Positions 26,910 to 36,229 of a stretch of 64,000 nucleotides of DNA are shown here, piece after piece; positions within the stretch are counted from its first letter, which is position 1, and each line of letters begins with the position of its first letter. The notes below the pieces were generated by a model. The model was not told the DNA's origin. It did no database searches and saw only the letters and a program-made list of their open reading frames with translations. Origin of the DNA: an uncultured cyanobacterium (lineage in GTDB: Bacteria > Cyanobacteriota > Cyanobacteriia > PCC-6307 > Cyanobiaceae); NCBI GenBank assembly GCA_903917565.1, contig CAIXBB010000038.1:1-64000 (forward strand), in the 5' to 3' direction. The position numbers were made by a program, and so were the translations under genes.

Positions 26910-28082
26910 TTGCAGAGTTCTTCCAGGTCACCAGCTCCACCACCACCCCCTCCCGTGGGCGTCAATGGGGCGGTGGCGTCCCGTTCGGTGCAAGTCCCGC
27001 CGATGGCGGCCGATGGGGGATCCCCGCCGACGCTTGAGCAGATCGTTCGGGTGGCCTTTGAACGCAATTTCTCCGACGTTCACCTCGGCGTTGGCGAACA
27101 ACCCAGATTCCGCAACCGCGGCGACATGATTCCCGCCGGATTGGGTGTGACCGATGCCAGCACCTTCCGCGACTGGCTGCGGGAGATCATGGAACCCGCC
27201 CGGATCGATCGCTTCGTCCAACAGAAGGAATACGACGGATCCTTCGCCTTCAGCTTCGTGCGGGTGAGGATCAACCTGCTCGAATCCCTGCAGGGCCCCG
27301 CGATGGTGCTGCGCTTGATTCCCCAGTCGATTCCCACCATTGACGAGCTCAACCTGCCCAAGGTGCTCAAGGATCTGGCCCAGCGGCCCAAGGGAATGCT
27401 TCTGGTCACCGGACCCACAGGATCAGGCAAGAGCACAACCCTGGCGGCGGTGATCGACCACATCAACCGCACGATGAAGCGCCATATCCTCACCATCGAG
27501 GATCCGGTGGAGTTCGTGCATCAGAGCCGCGAGTCCCTGATCCGCCAGAGGGAACTGGGTACGCACACCAAGTATTTCAAGACGGCCCTGCGAGCAGCGC
27601 TGCGGGAGGATCCCGACGTGATCCTGGTGGGGGAGATCCGCGACCAGGACACCCTCACCACCGCGATCGAGGCGTCCCAGACCGGTCACCTTCTGCTGGG
27701 AACCCTGCACACCAACTCGGCGGTCCGTTCTGTTGAGCGGATGCTGGGGATGTACCCCCCCGACGAGCAGGAGATCGTTCGGCGGGCCGTGGCCGATTCG
27801 CTGCTGGGGGTGATCTCCCAGGGCCTGATCAAGACGGTGGATGGCAAAAGGGCCTCCTACCATGACGTCTTCATCAACACGGACGCCTGCAAGGACTACA
27901 TCCTGAGGGCCAATCTCGATGAAATTGAGGCCATCATGGCCCGCAGCGGTTTCGATGGCATGATCACCTCCAATCAATACCTGGCGAACCTGGTTTCAGA
28001 CGGAAAAGTGGATGCCGAAGAAGCTCTCGCCGCCAGCCTCAGGCCAGGCGAACTGGCCCAGACCCTGCGCGGACGGACCTGA
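26910..28082 (+). CDS. pilT: PilT-family type IV pilus retraction ATPase
   Basis: The 390-residue protein is a secretion ATPase of the PilT branch, which depolymerises pili to drive twitching or DNA uptake. It has a Pro-rich N-terminus, then a PilT N-domain (SDVHLGVGEQPRFRNRG). Walker A GPTGSGKST is at residues 168-176, the Asp box follows as ILTIEDPVEFVHQ, Walker B is VILVGEIRD, and the His box carries TGHLLLGTLHTNSA. The C-terminal SNQYLANLVSDGKVD block takes the place of the usual AIRNLIRE region, so it may be a divergent paralog (PilT2-like). The TTG start at 26910 is followed by a downstream ATG at 27003 as an alternative. Confidence 0.88.
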   Translation: MQSSSRSPAPPPPPPVGVNGAVASRSVQVPPMAADGGSPPTLEQIVRVAFERNFSDVHLGVGEQPRFRNRGDMIPAGLGVTDASTFRDWLREIMEPARIDRFVQQKEYDGSFAFSFVRVRINLLESLQGPAMVLRLIPQSIPTIDELNLPKVLKDLAQRPKGMLLVTGPTGSGKSTTLAAVIDHINRTMKRHILTIEDPVEFVHQSRESLIRQRELGTHTKYFKTALRAALREDPDVILVGEIRDQDTLTTAIEASQTGHLLLGTLHTNSAVRSVERMLGMYPPDEQEIVRRAVADSLLGVISQGLIKTVDGKRASYHDVFINTDACKDYILRANLDEIEAIMARSGFDGMITSNQYLANLVSDGKVDAEEALAASLRPGELAQTLRGRT

Positions 28083-28086
28083 TCGC

Positions 28087-28284
28087 TCAGCCTCCGAGCA
28101 GGCGCACCAGTAGCAGAATGCCAAGTCCGACTGACAGTCCGAGCATGGCCAGGCGGCCATTCCAGATCTCGGCCTGAGGTGTGAAGCCGCGACGCCAGGC
28201 GTTGAGCTCCTGCTGGGACACGGGTTCCGTGTCGCTGAGGGAGGTTTCGACCTGCTCGATGGGCAGGGGATTCGCGGGGGCCAT
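28087..28284 (-). CDS. hli: High-light-inducible protein (Hli/SCP)
   Basis: The 65-residue protein has an acidic N-terminal part and one chlorophyll-binding LHC-type helix with the signature FTPQAEIWNGRLAMLGL. The Glu and Arg in ExxNGRxAM bind chlorophyll. Hli proteins protect photosystem II assembly and bind pigments under stress. It lies 39 bases after tsaD on the same strand and ends four bases from the convergent pilT-like gene. The signature is clear, but no promoter was identified. Confidence 0.93.
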   Translation of the reverse strand: MAPANPLPIEQVETSLSDTEPVSQQELNAWRRGFTPQAEIWNGRLAMLGLSVGLGILLLVRLLGG

Positions 28285-28323
28285 GGGGCCGGTTCGTAAG
28301 GCGGTCCTCCCACCTTAGGGGCA

Positions 28324-29379
28324 TCAAAAAGGAGGTTGTGACGCATAGAGCGCGCCGGCCTGCTCAAGGGGGAGCCGGGCCGCCACCCCCAAGGCGATCC
28401 CGCTGCGCCCCCCCGCGTCGAAGCGCTCGATCGCCGCCAGGCCCACCATGGCGGCGTTGTCGGTGCAGTAGGCCAGCGGCGCGACACGCCAGGACAGGCC
28501 CCGGGCGGCGGCGGCCTCCGCCATCAGGCGCCGCAGTCGGCGGTTGGCGGCCACCCCCCCCACCAGCACCACGGTCTTGAGCCCAGCCTCGACGGCGCAG
28601 CGGCAGCTGCGCTCCACGAGTACCTCGGCCACCACCTGCTCGAAGCTGGCCGCCAGGTCTGCCACCGGCAGGGTGCCGCCATCGCGGCTGAGGGTCTGGA
28701 CCTGGCGGAGCACCGCCGTCTTGAGGCCGCTGAAACTGAAGTCGTAGGGGTGGAAGCCGCCCTGGGGAAGGGAGACGCGCCCCTTGGGAAAGCGGAAGCG
28801 GGCTGAATCCCCCGCCACCGCCGCCGCCTCGATCGCCGGCCCGCCCGGATAGCCCAGCCCGAGCAGCCGGGCCACCTTGTCGAAGCATTCCCCGGCGGCA
28901 TCGTCGCGGCTGCGGCCCAGGCGGAGGTAGCTCCCGGGGGCATCCACCCTTACCAGCTCGGTGTGGCCGCCGCTCACCAGCAGCACCAGGAAGGGCCCCT
29001 CCGGCAGGGGGTCGCCCAGGTGCACCGAGCAGAGATGGCCCTCCAGGTGGTGCACGCCCAGGAACGGCTTGGCATGCAGCCGCGCCAGGGTCCGCGCCGT
29101 CACCGAACCCACCAGCAAAGCCCCCGCCAGACCGGGGGCCACCGTGGCGGCGATGGCATCGAGGTCGGCCATGGCCAGGCCGCTCTGGGCCAGCACCTGG
29201 TCGATCAGGGCCGGCAGCGCCTCCACATGGCGGCGGGAGGCGATCTCCGGCACAACCCCGCCCCAGCGGGCGTGCTCCTCCATCTGGGAGGCGACGGCCC
29301 CCGCCAGGACCCGCCGCCCGGACACGATCGCCGCCGCCGACTCGTCACAACTTGTTTCGAGGGCCAGAACCGTGCTCAT
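28324..29379 (-). CDS. tsaD: tRNA N6-adenosine threonylcarbamoyltransferase TsaD
   Basis: TsaD transfers the threonylcarbamoyl group to A37 of ANN-decoding tRNAs, working with TsaB and TsaE. The 351-residue protein has the opening [16 protein letters not shown], the metal-binding [10 protein letters not shown] and [12 protein letters not shown] histidines, [10 protein letters not shown], and the ATP-binding region [12 protein letters not shown]. Length is normal. It starts at ATG 29379 and is divergent from psaF with 73 bases between the starts. Confidence 0.96.
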   Translation of the reverse strand: MSTVLALETSCDESAAAIVSGRRVLAGAVASQMEEHARWGGVVPEIASRRHVEALPALIDQVLAQSGLAMADLDAIAATVAPGLAGALLVGSVTARTLARLHAKPFLGVHHLEGHLCSVHLGDPLPEGPFLVLLVSGGHTELVRVDAPGSYLRLGRSRDDAAGECFDKVARLLGLGYPGGPAIEAAAVAGDSARFRFPKGRVSLPQGGFHPYDFSFSGLKTAVLRQVQTLSRDGGTLPVADLAASFEQVVAEVLVERSCRCAVEAGLKTVVLVGGVAANRRLRRLMAEAAAARGLSWRVAPLAYCTDNAAMVGLAAIERFDAGGRSGIALGVAARLPLEQAGALYASQPPF

Positions 29380-29452
29380 GCTCCCTGGAGAGCTCCCCTA
29401 CTGTCCGCACGAGCCATCCTGCCCCGCGGCAGTTCCCCCGCGGCCCCTCTCC

Positions 29453-29962
29453 ATGCGCCGTCTTCTCTCCAGCCGTCCGTTCGCCAGCAGGCTTTTCGCC
29501 CTGCTCGCCTCGGCGTTCCTGCTCTTCGGCTTCGCCCATTCGGCCCAGGCCGACATCGGCGGACTCACCCCCTGCAGCGAGACTCCCCGGTTCCAGCAGC
29601 GGGCCGCCGGAGCCAAGACCGATCAGGCCAAAGCACGTTTCGCTCTGTACGGCCAGGCCCTCTGTGGCACCGATGGCCTGCCCCATCTGATCGTGGACGG
29701 TCGCTGGAACCATGCCGGTGACTTCACCATCCCCGGCATCGCCTTCCTGTACATCGCCGGCACCATCGGCTGGGCCGGTCGCAGCTACTTGCAGGCCATC
29801 CGTGGCGACAAGGACGCCAACATGAAGGAGATCCAGATCGATGTTCCCCTGGCCTTCAAGAGCACCCTGGCCGCCGCCTCATGGCCCCTGGCCGCATTCA
29901 AGGAATTCACCAGCGGGAAACTGCTCGAGGACGACAACAAAGTGACGGTCTCCCCCCGCTGA
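29453..29962 (+). CDS. psaF: Photosystem I subunit III (PsaF)
   Basis: PsaF is the lumen-exposed subunit at the donor side of photosystem I. The 169-residue precursor has a signal peptide ending near SAQA (about residue 33), the mature start DIGGLTPC, the two cysteines of the lumenal domain (TPCSETPRF and GQALCGTDG), and the membrane region [19 protein letters not shown]. The ATG at 29453 fits the signal peptide. psaJ follows after 88 bases, the usual cyanobacterial order. Confidence 0.97.
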   Translation: MRRLLSSRPFASRLFALLASAFLLFGFAHSAQADIGGLTPCSETPRFQQRAAGAKTDQAKARFALYGQALCGTDGLPHLIVDGRWNHAGDFTIPGIAFLYIAGTIGWAGRSYLQAIRGDKDANMKEIQIDVPLAFKSTLAAASWPLAAFKEFTSGKLLEDDNKVTVSPR

Positions 29963-30050
29963 GGGCGTCCCCTGTCCTGTTGAGCGTTCCCTACGTCTGC
30001 TCCCGGCGCCCTCAGGGCCGCTGGACCCGCCCCTTCCTCACCGCCCATCC

Positions 30051-30167
30051 ATGAAGAAGTTCCTCACCACTGCTCCGGTCTTCGCCGCCATCTGGTTCGG
30101 CATCACCGCAGGCATCATGATCGAGTTCAACCGGTTCTACCCCGATCTGCTCTTCCACCCGCTCTGA
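30051..30167 (+). CDS. psaJ: Photosystem I subunit IX (PsaJ)
   Basis: The 38-residue protein starts [18 protein letters not shown] and ends in [13 protein letters not shown]. It is a single membrane helix with the conserved Glu (IMIEFNRF) that contacts PSI antenna chlorophyll. PsaJ stabilises PsaF in photosystem I. It lies downstream of psaF on the same strand and is followed by a strong terminator, so the two form one transcription unit. Confidence 0.96.
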   Translation: MKKFLTTAPVFAAIWFGITAGIMIEFNRFYPDLLFHPL

Positions 30168-30194
30168 AGCGGCTTTGGAGGCCAGAACCATCAG

Positions 30195-30217
30195 GGCGAC
30201 CCACGGGTCGCCTTTTT
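30195..30217 (+). terminator. Rho-independent terminator of psaFJ
   Basis: GGCGACC at 30195-30201 pairs with GGTCGCC at 30206-30212, and five T residues follow. It begins 28 bases after the psaJ stop. The gene beyond it (gmk) is on the opposite strand, so this is a clean end of the psaFJ unit. Confidence 0.85.
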
Positions 30218-30226
30218 CATGGCCGC

Positions 30227-30814
30227 TCAGGACCCCGTCGACGGGCCTGGCTCGAGGCCCGCGAGGCGCTCCAGTTCCACCAACGCCGCCTCCAAATCGC
30301 CGTTCACCAGGACCGCATCGAACTCGGCCTCGGCCGCCAGTTCCACCCGGGCCCGGGCCAGACGCTTCTGGATGGCCTCCTCGCCATCGGTGCCCCGGCC
30401 CCTGATACGGCGCTCCAGTTCCTCGAGGCTGGGCGGCTTGATCAGCAGTTGGAAGGCCGCCGGGAACGTGCGCCGCACCTGGCGGGCCCCCTCCAGTTCG
30501 ATCTCCAGCAGCACCGACCGGCCCTTGGCGAGATGCTCCTCCACCGGCCCCCGGGGGGTGCCATAGAGATGCCCCGCGAAGGCGGCCCATTCCAGGAAGC
30601 CGCCGCCGGCCACCCGGGCCTCGAAGTCGGGACGCGTCAGGAAGAAATAATGCTGCCCCTCGATCTCCCCGGCTCGGGGCGTCCGGGTGGTGGCTGACAC
30701 GGACAGCCAGAGTCCGGGGTGGCGCTCCAGCAGCCGGGCCACCAGGGTCCCCTTGCCCACTCCGCTGGGTCCGGTGATCACCGTGAGCCGGCCGAAGGAG
30801 GGGGGGGATGGCAT
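30227..30814 (-). CDS. gmk: Guanylate kinase
   Basis: Guanylate kinase phosphorylates GMP to GDP. The 195-residue protein contains the P-loop [10 protein letters not shown] near residue 14, the GMP-binding [19 protein letters not shown] block, [30 protein letters not shown] across the lid/core and [16 protein letters not shown]. Length is normal for bacterial Gmk. It is divergent from the RqcH-like gene, with 61 bases between the starts. The C-terminus ends shortly after the psaFJ terminator. Confidence 0.95.
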   Translation of the reverse strand: MPSPPSFGRLTVITGPSGVGKGTLVARLLERHPGLWLSVSATTRTPRAGEIEGQHYFFLTRPDFEARVAGGGFLEWAAFAGHLYGTPRGPVEEHLAKGRSVLLEIELEGARQVRRTFPAAFQLLIKPPSLEELERRIRGRGTDGEEAIQKRLARARVELAAEAEFDAVLVNGDLEAALVELERLAGLEPGPSTGS

Positions 30815-30875
30815 GGATCACTGGCGCTGGGGCGCACAGTAGGGGTGGACCGCATCGGAAGCGCTATTGGAGGCG

Positions 30876-32591
30876 ATGGCCCCATCTCCGCCCATCCAGG
30901 CCATGGATGTGACCAGCCTGCGCGCCGTCCTGGCCGAGATGCGCAGCGGCCTGCTGCCCACTCGCTTCGAGAAAGCCCAGCAGCCCGATACCCATCGTTT
31001 GCAACTGGGGTTGCGCAGCCTGCAGGGAACCCTCTGGCTCGAACTCAGCTGGCTGGCGGAGGCCCCACGCCTGCTGGCCATCGACCCGCCTCTGCGCCAG
31101 GGGGACGGCAGCACCCTGGCGCAGCAACTGCAGCATGGCCTGCGGGGTCTGGCCCTGGTGAGCCTGGAGCAGCAGGGCTGGGAGAGGGTGGTGGCCCTGG
31201 GCTTCGCCCCCAGGCCCGGTGAGCCGATCGAGCGGCAGCTGGTGCTCGAGGTGATGGGGCGCCACAGCAACCTGTTCCTGCTGGACGAGGACGGCCGGGT
31301 GATCACCCTGGCCCGCCAGGTCCGCCAGGACCGGTCACGCCTGCGCCCGATCGGCACCGGGGATGCCTACGTGGCGCCGCCACCCATGGCCGGCGAACCT
31401 CCCCGGCTCCAGGACGATTTCGCCGCCTGGCAGCGACGCCTCAGCCTGCTGCCCCAGACGGTCGGCCAGGCCCTGATGGGCGCCTACCAGGGGATCGGCC
31501 CGGCCCTGGCCCGCCAGCTGGCGGAGGCCTGGCTGCCGGTGCCGGTGGAAAGCCTGAAGGAGGAGCAGTGGCAGCGGCTCTGGCAGCGCTGGCGCCTCTG
31601 GCTGGAGGCGGTGGACCAGGAGCGGTTCGCACTGGGCTGGGGCGGCCCCAGCGACTACCGCTGCTGGGACCCCTGCTGGGACCCCGGAGTGCCCGCCACC
31701 GAGACCGCCCCCTGGGCGATCAACCGGGGACTGGCGGGCTACTACGCCGATCGGCTCGGGCGCCGGGGGCTGGAACAGCGGCGGGCGAGCCTTCAGCAGC
31801 GCCTCCAGAACGCCGCGGTCCGGGAGCTCCGCAACGCCGACCAGCAACAGGGCCTGCTGGCGGCGGTGCCCGGCAGCGAAGCGATGCAGCGCCGGGCCGA
31901 CGGCCTGCTGAGCCTGCCGGCTCCCTCCCGGGAGGAGATCGACGAGGCCCAGCGCCTCTACCGCCAGGCCCGCAAGCTGCGCCGCTCTGTGGCCGCGATC
32001 ACCCCCCGGCTGGAGCTGCATCGGCAGCGGCTGGCCGCCATCGAAACCAGCCTCACTTTCCTGGAGCTGGCGGAAAACGAGGCCCAGCTCACCGCCGTGG
32101 AGGAGGATCTGCCGGCCCTGCTCCCTTGCCGGGATGGCCAGGGGCCGGGGCCCTCCCGGCGCGTGCGGCGCGGACCGGCCGGCACCGCTCCACGCCCCCT
32201 GGAGCTGCGCAGCAGCGGTGGTCTGCGGTTGCAGGTGGGCCGCAACCATCGCCAGAACGAGTGGATCAGCCTGCAGCAGGCCCGGCGCGGCGATCTCTGG
32301 TTCCATGCCCAGGAGTGCCCGGGAAGCCATGTGGTGCTCAAGGGCTCGGAGGGCACCCCCGGCGAGGTGGACCTGCGGGAAGCGGCCGACCTGGCGGCCC
32401 ACTTCAGCCGGGGCCGGGCCAACGGCCGGGTGGCGGTGGTGATGGTGCCGACCGGGGATCTGCAGCGAATCGCCGGGGCCGGCCCCGGCACGGTGCGCCA
32501 TCGCGGCGGCGAGGTGCTGTGGGCCGTGCCCGAACGGGCCGCTGGACTCCTGGCGGAGCCCCCTAGGCTGCCGGGAACGGAACGGCCATGA
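30876..32591 (+). CDS. rqcH: NFACT family ribosome quality-control protein RqcH
   Basis: The family (formerly called fibronectin-binding protein A) binds obstructed 50S subunits and recruits tRNA-Ala to add C-terminal alanine tails. The protein of about 571 residues has an NFACT-N domain (TRFEKAQQPDTHRLQLGLR, then VLEVMGRHSNLFLLDEDG), a coiled-coil middle (about residues 290-415) and a C-terminal NFACT-R domain (LQVGRNHRQNEWISL, RGDLWFHAQECPGSHVVLK). ATG 30876 is used; ATG 30903 (MDVTSLRAVL) is an equally good start. The 3' end overlaps tatC by 4 bases. Confidence 0.88.
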   Translation: MAPSPPIQAMDVTSLRAVLAEMRSGLLPTRFEKAQQPDTHRLQLGLRSLQGTLWLELSWLAEAPRLLAIDPPLRQGDGSTLAQQLQHGLRGLALVSLEQQGWERVVALGFAPRPGEPIERQLVLEVMGRHSNLFLLDEDGRVITLARQVRQDRSRLRPIGTGDAYVAPPPMAGEPPRLQDDFAAWQRRLSLLPQTVGQALMGAYQGIGPALARQLAEAWLPVPVESLKEEQWQRLWQRWRLWLEAVDQERFALGWGGPSDYRCWDPCWDPGVPATETAPWAINRGLAGYYADRLGRRGLEQRRASLQQRLQNAAVRELRNADQQQGLLAAVPGSEAMQRRADGLLSLPAPSREEIDEAQRLYRQARKLRRSVAAITPRLELHRQRLAAIETSLTFLELAENEAQLTAVEEDLPALLPCRDGQGPGPSRRVRRGPAGTAPRPLELRSSGGLRLQVGRNHRQNEWISLQQARRGDLWFHAQECPGSHVVLKGSEGTPGEVDLREAADLAAHFSRGRANGRVAVVMVPTGDLQRIAGAGPGTVRHRGGEVLWAVPERAAGLLAEPPRLPGTERP

Positions 32592-33346
32592 GCGACTCCA
32601 TCCCCGAGGACAATTTCCCCGGCGAGGTGCAGATGAGCCTGGTGGAGCACCTTGAGGAGCTCCGCCGTCGGGTCCTGCGCAGCCTGCTGGCGGTGGTGGT
32701 CGGAGCCGCCGCGTGCCTGGTGGGGGTGCGGCCGCTCGTGAAGCTGCTGGAGGTGCCGGCAGAAGGGATCCGTTTCCTGCAGCTGGCCCCCGGCGAATTC
32801 CTGTTCGTCTCGTTGAAGGTGGCCGGCTACGCGGGGCTCACCCTCGCCCTGCCCTACGTGCTCTTCGAGACCCTGGCCTTCGTGCTGCCGGGGCTGAGCC
32901 GGAGGGAACGGCGGCTGGTGGCCCCCGCCGTCGCCGGTTCGACGGTGCTCTTCGCCGCCGGTCTGGCCTTTGCCTGGTGGGCCCTGGTGCCGGCGGCCCT
33001 GCGCTTCCTGGTGTCCTATGGCGCCGACGTGGTGGAGCCGATCTGGTCGATCGAGCGCTACCTCGACTTCGTGCTGCTGTTGATGGTGGCCACGGCCCTG
33101 GCGTTCCAGCTGCCGGTGCTGCAGCTGCTGCTGGGCGCCCTGGGGCTGATCAACTGGCGCACCATGCTGGGCGCCTGGCGCTGGGTGGTGCTGGTGGCGG
33201 CCCTGGCCGGTGCGGTCCTGACGCCCTCCACCGATCCGATCACCATGCTGCTGCTCACCGGGGCGATCACCGCCCTGTACCTGTTCGGGGTGGCGCTGGT
33301 GGCCCTGGCCGAGGGGCTGCGTCCCACCCCGTCGCCCTCCACCTGA
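32588..33346 (+). CDS. tatC: Sec-independent translocase subunit TatC
   Basis: TatC recognises twin-arginine signals and forms the core of the Tat translocase in thylakoid and plasma membranes. The 252-residue protein has six spans, the N-terminal LVEHLEELRRRVLRSL motif essential for signal binding, and the conserved FLFVSLKVAGYAG, LPYVLFETLAFVLPGL and LTPSTDPITML blocks. The ATG overlaps the rqcH stop. The Rieske gene petC, whose product is a Tat substrate, begins about 470 bases downstream. Confidence 0.95.
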   Translation: MSDSIPEDNFPGEVQMSLVEHLEELRRRVLRSLLAVVVGAAACLVGVRPLVKLLEVPAEGIRFLQLAPGEFLFVSLKVAGYAGLTLALPYVLFETLAFVLPGLSRRERRLVAPAVAGSTVLFAAGLAFAWWALVPAALRFLVSYGADVVEPIWSIERYLDFVLLLMVATALAFQLPVLQLLLGALGLINWRTMLGAWRWVVLVAALAGAVLTPSTDPITMLLLTGAITALYLFGVALVALAEGLRPTPSPST

Positions 33347-33355
33347 GGCGCCGGC

Positions 33356-33685
33356 TCAGAGCATGAACTCGCTGGCGCGTCCCTTCGGGAGCTCCAGGGG
33401 GAGAGAGAGGGCCTTGCCCAGCCTGGGCTTGTCGGTGGTGGTCTGGAGCCAGTGGCGCACCTGGGCGGCCACGCCGAGGCCATTCAGGGATCCCACCAGC
33501 TCCTCGAGGTGCTCCTCGTAGGCCTGGGGCGTGAGGGGGAAGGACTGTTGCTCGAGATAGCCCCACATCACATGCAGGTACAGGCGACCGCGACGCTGGA
33601 CCAGCTGCAGGTCATAGGTGGCCTGCCAGCGGGTGCGCAGCAACGCCAGCAGTTCCTCCCGGCGAAGCGGCTCGGCTGAGGTCAT
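33356..33685 (-). CDS. DUF3067 family protein
   Basis: This is a 109-residue soluble protein of a small family found in cyanobacteria and plastids. Recognisable blocks are [38 protein letters not shown] and the C-terminal [16 protein letters not shown]. Function is unknown to me. The ATG at 33685 is preferred over an upstream in-frame start that would add nine hydrophobic residues. It lies between tatC and petC on the opposite strand, divergent from petC, an order I recall from other picocyanobacteria. Its stop faces the tatC stop with nine bases between. Confidence 0.75.
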   Translation of the reverse strand: MTSAEPLRREELLALLRTRWQATYDLQLVQRRGRLYLHVMWGYLEQQSFPLTPQAYEEHLEELVGSLNGLGVAAQVRHWLQTTTDKPRLGKALSLPLELPKGRASEFML

Positions 33686-33768
33686 GGCGGCAGGCGCACT
33701 CCACAACAGCATGTTGCAGCCGGCCTCCGGTGGGTGCGACTCGGACCCGGGCCGGGAAGGACAAGGTT

Positions 33769-33774
33769 CATAAT
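33769..33774 (+). promoter_or_regulatory. Possible -10 element of petC
   Basis: CATAAT lies 37 bases before the petC ATG, in the intergenic region between the DUF3067 and petC genes. No matching -35 box is present at 16-18 bases upstream, which is common in cyanobacterial promoters. The call rests on this hexamer only. Confidence 0.3.
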
Positions 33775-33811
33775 GGGCGCCACGTCAATCGGTCAGACCG
33801 AGCCGTTCCCT

Positions 33812-34372
33812 ATGAGCCAGATTCCTGCGGCCTCCTCGAACGGCGGTGGAACTGCTGATGTGCCCGGAATGGGCCGTCGGCAGTTCATGAACCTGCTCAC
33901 CTTCGGCTCCGTCACAGGGGTGGCCCTGGGTGCCCTCTACCCGGTGGTGAACTACTTCATCCCACCGAAGGCCGCCGGCAGTGGCGGCGGTGTCACCGCC
34001 AAGGACGAGTTGGGCAACAGCGTCACCGCCACCGGCTGGCTGGCCACCCACAAGGAAGGTGACCGCAGCCTGGTGCAGGGTCTCAAGGGTGATCCCACCT
34101 ATCTGCTGGTGGAAGGTGGCGAGGCCATCGGCGACTACGGAATCAACGCCATCTGCACCCACCTTGGTTGCGTGGTGCCCTGGAACAGCGGCGCCAACAG
34201 GTTCATCTGCCCCTGCCACGGCAGCCAGTACGACGCCGCAGGCAAAGTGGTGCGCGGCCCTGCTCCCCTCTCCCTGGCCCTGGCCCACGTCAGCGTCGAG
34301 AACGACAACGTGTTCCTCAGCCCATGGACAGAAACCGACTTCCGCACTGGCGAGAAGGCCTGGTGGGCGTGA
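33812..34372 (+). CDS. petC: Cytochrome b6f Rieske iron-sulfur protein (PetC)
   Basis: PetC passes electrons from plastoquinol to cytochrome f. The 186-residue protein has a twin-arginine signal anchor (RRQF at residues 22-25, then a hydrophobic helix to about 48) and the Rieske cluster motifs CTHLGC (115-120) and CPCHGS (133-138), holding the 2Fe-2S centre through two Cys and two His. The ATG at 33812 gives the usual N-terminus; an upstream extension is not needed. petA follows after 58 bases. Confidence 0.97.
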   Translation: MSQIPAASSNGGGTADVPGMGRRQFMNLLTFGSVTGVALGALYPVVNYFIPPKAAGSGGGVTAKDELGNSVTATGWLATHKEGDRSLVQGLKGDPTYLLVEGGEAIGDYGINAICTHLGCVVPWNSGANRFICPCHGSQYDAAGKVVRGPAPLSLALAHVSVENDNVFLSPWTETDFRTGEKAWWA

Positions 34373-34430
34373 TCGGCTCCTGAATCTCCCTCTCCCGTTT
34401 CCCTCTCCGACGCCCGCCACCTCCACCCCC

Positions 34431-35372
34431 ATGCGCCGCTTCCTCTCCCCCCTGTTCGGCACCCTCCTGACCCTCAGCCTTTCGGTAGGCGCGCTGCTCC
34501 TGGGGGCCAGCCCCAGCTGGGCCTACCCCTTCTGGGCCCAGCAGAATTACGCCTCGCCCCGTGAAGCCACCGGCAAGATCGTCTGCGCCAACTGCCATCT
34601 GGCCAAGAAGGCCACCCGGGTGGAAGTGCCACAGGCGGTCTTCCCCGACACAGTCTTCAAGGCGGTGGTCGAAATCCCCTACGACACCTCCGTGCAGCAG
34701 GTTTCCGGGAACGGCAGCCCCGCCGGCCTCAACGTGGGCGCCGTGGTGATGCTCCCCGACGGCTTCACCCTGGCTCCCCAGGACCGGCTCAGCGACGAGC
34801 TCAAGGAGGAAACAGCTGGTGTGTACTACACCCAGTACAGCGACGACCAGCCCAACATTCTCCTGGTGGGCCCACTCCCCGGTGACCAGCATCAGGAGAT
34901 CGTCTTCCCGATCCTCTCCCCCGATCCGGCCACCGACAGCGCCATCCACTTCGGCAAGTACCAGGTCCATGTGGGTGCCAACCGGGGCCGGGGTCAGGTG
35001 ACTCCAGAGGGTGAGAAGACCAACAACACCGTCTACACCGCCCCCGCGGCGGGCACGGTCAGCGCCATCAGTGCCGGCGAGAACGGAGCCACCGTGGTGG
35101 AGATCACCGGTTCGGCAGGCACCGTCACCGAGACCATTCCCGCCGGACCCAGCCTCACCGTGGCGATCGGCGATGCCGTGGAGGCCGGGGCCCCCATCAC
35201 CAACGATCCCAACGTCGGCGGTTTCGGCCAGATCGACGCCGAGGTGGTGCTCCAGAACCCTGTGCGCATCTACGGCCTGCTGGCCTTCTTCGCCGCCGTG
35301 GCCCTGGCCCAGATCATGCTGGTGCTCAAGAAGCGCCAGGTGGAGAAAGTCCAGGCGGCGGAGGGCTTCTGA
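34431..35372 (+). CDS. petA: Cytochrome f (PetA)
   Basis: Cytochrome f is the c-type heme subunit of the b6f complex, carrying electrons to plastocyanin or cytochrome c6. The 313-residue precursor has a signal peptide ending at Ala31 (SWA), so the mature protein begins with Tyr32, whose amino group ligates the heme iron. The heme motif is CANCH (residues 52-56), and a C-terminal membrane helix near 280-300 is followed by [15 protein letters not shown]. It forms an operon with petC, and its stop codon overlaps the start of lgt. Confidence 0.98.
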   Translation: MRRFLSPLFGTLLTLSLSVGALLLGASPSWAYPFWAQQNYASPREATGKIVCANCHLAKKATRVEVPQAVFPDTVFKAVVEIPYDTSVQQVSGNGSPAGLNVGAVVMLPDGFTLAPQDRLSDELKEETAGVYYTQYSDDQPNILLVGPLPGDQHQEIVFPILSPDPATDSAIHFGKYQVHVGANRGRGQVTPEGEKTNNTVYTAPAAGTVSAISAGENGATVVEITGSAGTVTETIPAGPSLTVAIGDAVEAGAPITNDPNVGGFGQIDAEVVLQNPVRIYGLLAFFAAVALAQIMLVLKKRQVEKVQAAEGF

Positions 35373-36229
35373 GCGCCCTTCTCGGACTCTTCACCTCCCC
35401 GGGACCCCTGATCTTTCAGCTGGGTCCCTTCTCCGTTCGCTGGTACGGCCTGCTCATCGCCCTGGCAGTCCTGCTGGGCCTGATCCTGGCCACCCGCCTG
35501 GGCCGCCAGAGGGGCATCGAGCCGGCCCTGATCGCCGATCTTCTGCCACTGATGGTGCTCGGTGCCGTGGTCGGCGCCAGGCTCTACTACGTGGCACTGG
35601 AATGGCGCCAGTACCGCAACAACTGGCTGGATGTCTTCGCCGTCTGGCGGGGGGGCATCGCCATCCACGGCGCCCTGATCGGGGGGACGCTGGTCACCCT
35701 GCTCTTCTGCCGCTGGCGCCGCCAGCCGTTCTGGCCGTTGCTCGACGTGCTCGTTCCAGCCGTGGCCCTGGGCCAGGCCATCGGACGCTGGGGCAATTTC
35801 TTCAATTCCGAGGCCTTCGGCCTGCCCACCAATCTCCCCTGGGCCCTGACCATTCCCATGGCCAACCGGCCGTCCGAGTTCCTTGATCAGGCCTCCTTCC
35901 ACCCCACCTTTCTCTACGAATCCATCTGGAACCTGGGGGTCTGCGCCCTGCTGCTGCTCCTGTTCCGTCTGGGCAACCAGGGCAGGCTGCGGCTGCCGGC
36001 CGGAGCCCTGAGCTGCGTTTATCTGATGGCCTACAGCAGCGGCCGTTTCTGGATTGAAGGGCTGCGGCTTGATCCCCTCTGCCTGTTTTCCCAGCCGCCC
36101 TTCTGCAGCGGAGGCCTGCGCATGGCCCAGTTGATGAGCCTGCTGCTCATCCTGCTGGGGGGGGCGGGTCTGCTCTGGCTCTACCGCTTCCGCCGTCCCC
36201 TTCCCGACCCCTCAGGCTTGACCGCATGA
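35369..36229 (+). CDS. lgt: Prolipoprotein diacylglyceryl transferase
   Basis: Lgt attaches diacylglycerol to the lipobox cysteine of prolipoproteins. The protein begins [20 protein letters not shown], the usual Lgt N-terminus, and carries the family block [13 protein letters not shown] with the catalytic Arg, [12 protein letters not shown], and seven spans; 286 residues. In this frame no ATG, GTG or TTG occurs at the expected place. The only start consistent with the family N-terminus is CTG at 35369, which overlaps the petA stop as CTGA and lies four bases after GGAGG. The first ATG (35552) would delete the first membrane segment. Confidence 0.9.
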   Translation: MSALLGLFTSPGPLIFQLGPFSVRWYGLLIALAVLLGLILATRLGRQRGIEPALIADLLPLMVLGAVVGARLYYVALEWRQYRNNWLDVFAVWRGGIAIHGALIGGTLVTLLFCRWRRQPFWPLLDVLVPAVALGQAIGRWGNFFNSEAFGLPTNLPWALTIPMANRPSEFLDQASFHPTFLYESIWNLGVCALLLLLFRLGNQGRLRLPAGALSCVYLMAYSSGRFWIEGLRLDPLCLFSQPPFCSGGLRMAQLMSLLLILLGGAGLLWLYRFRRPLPDPSGLTA

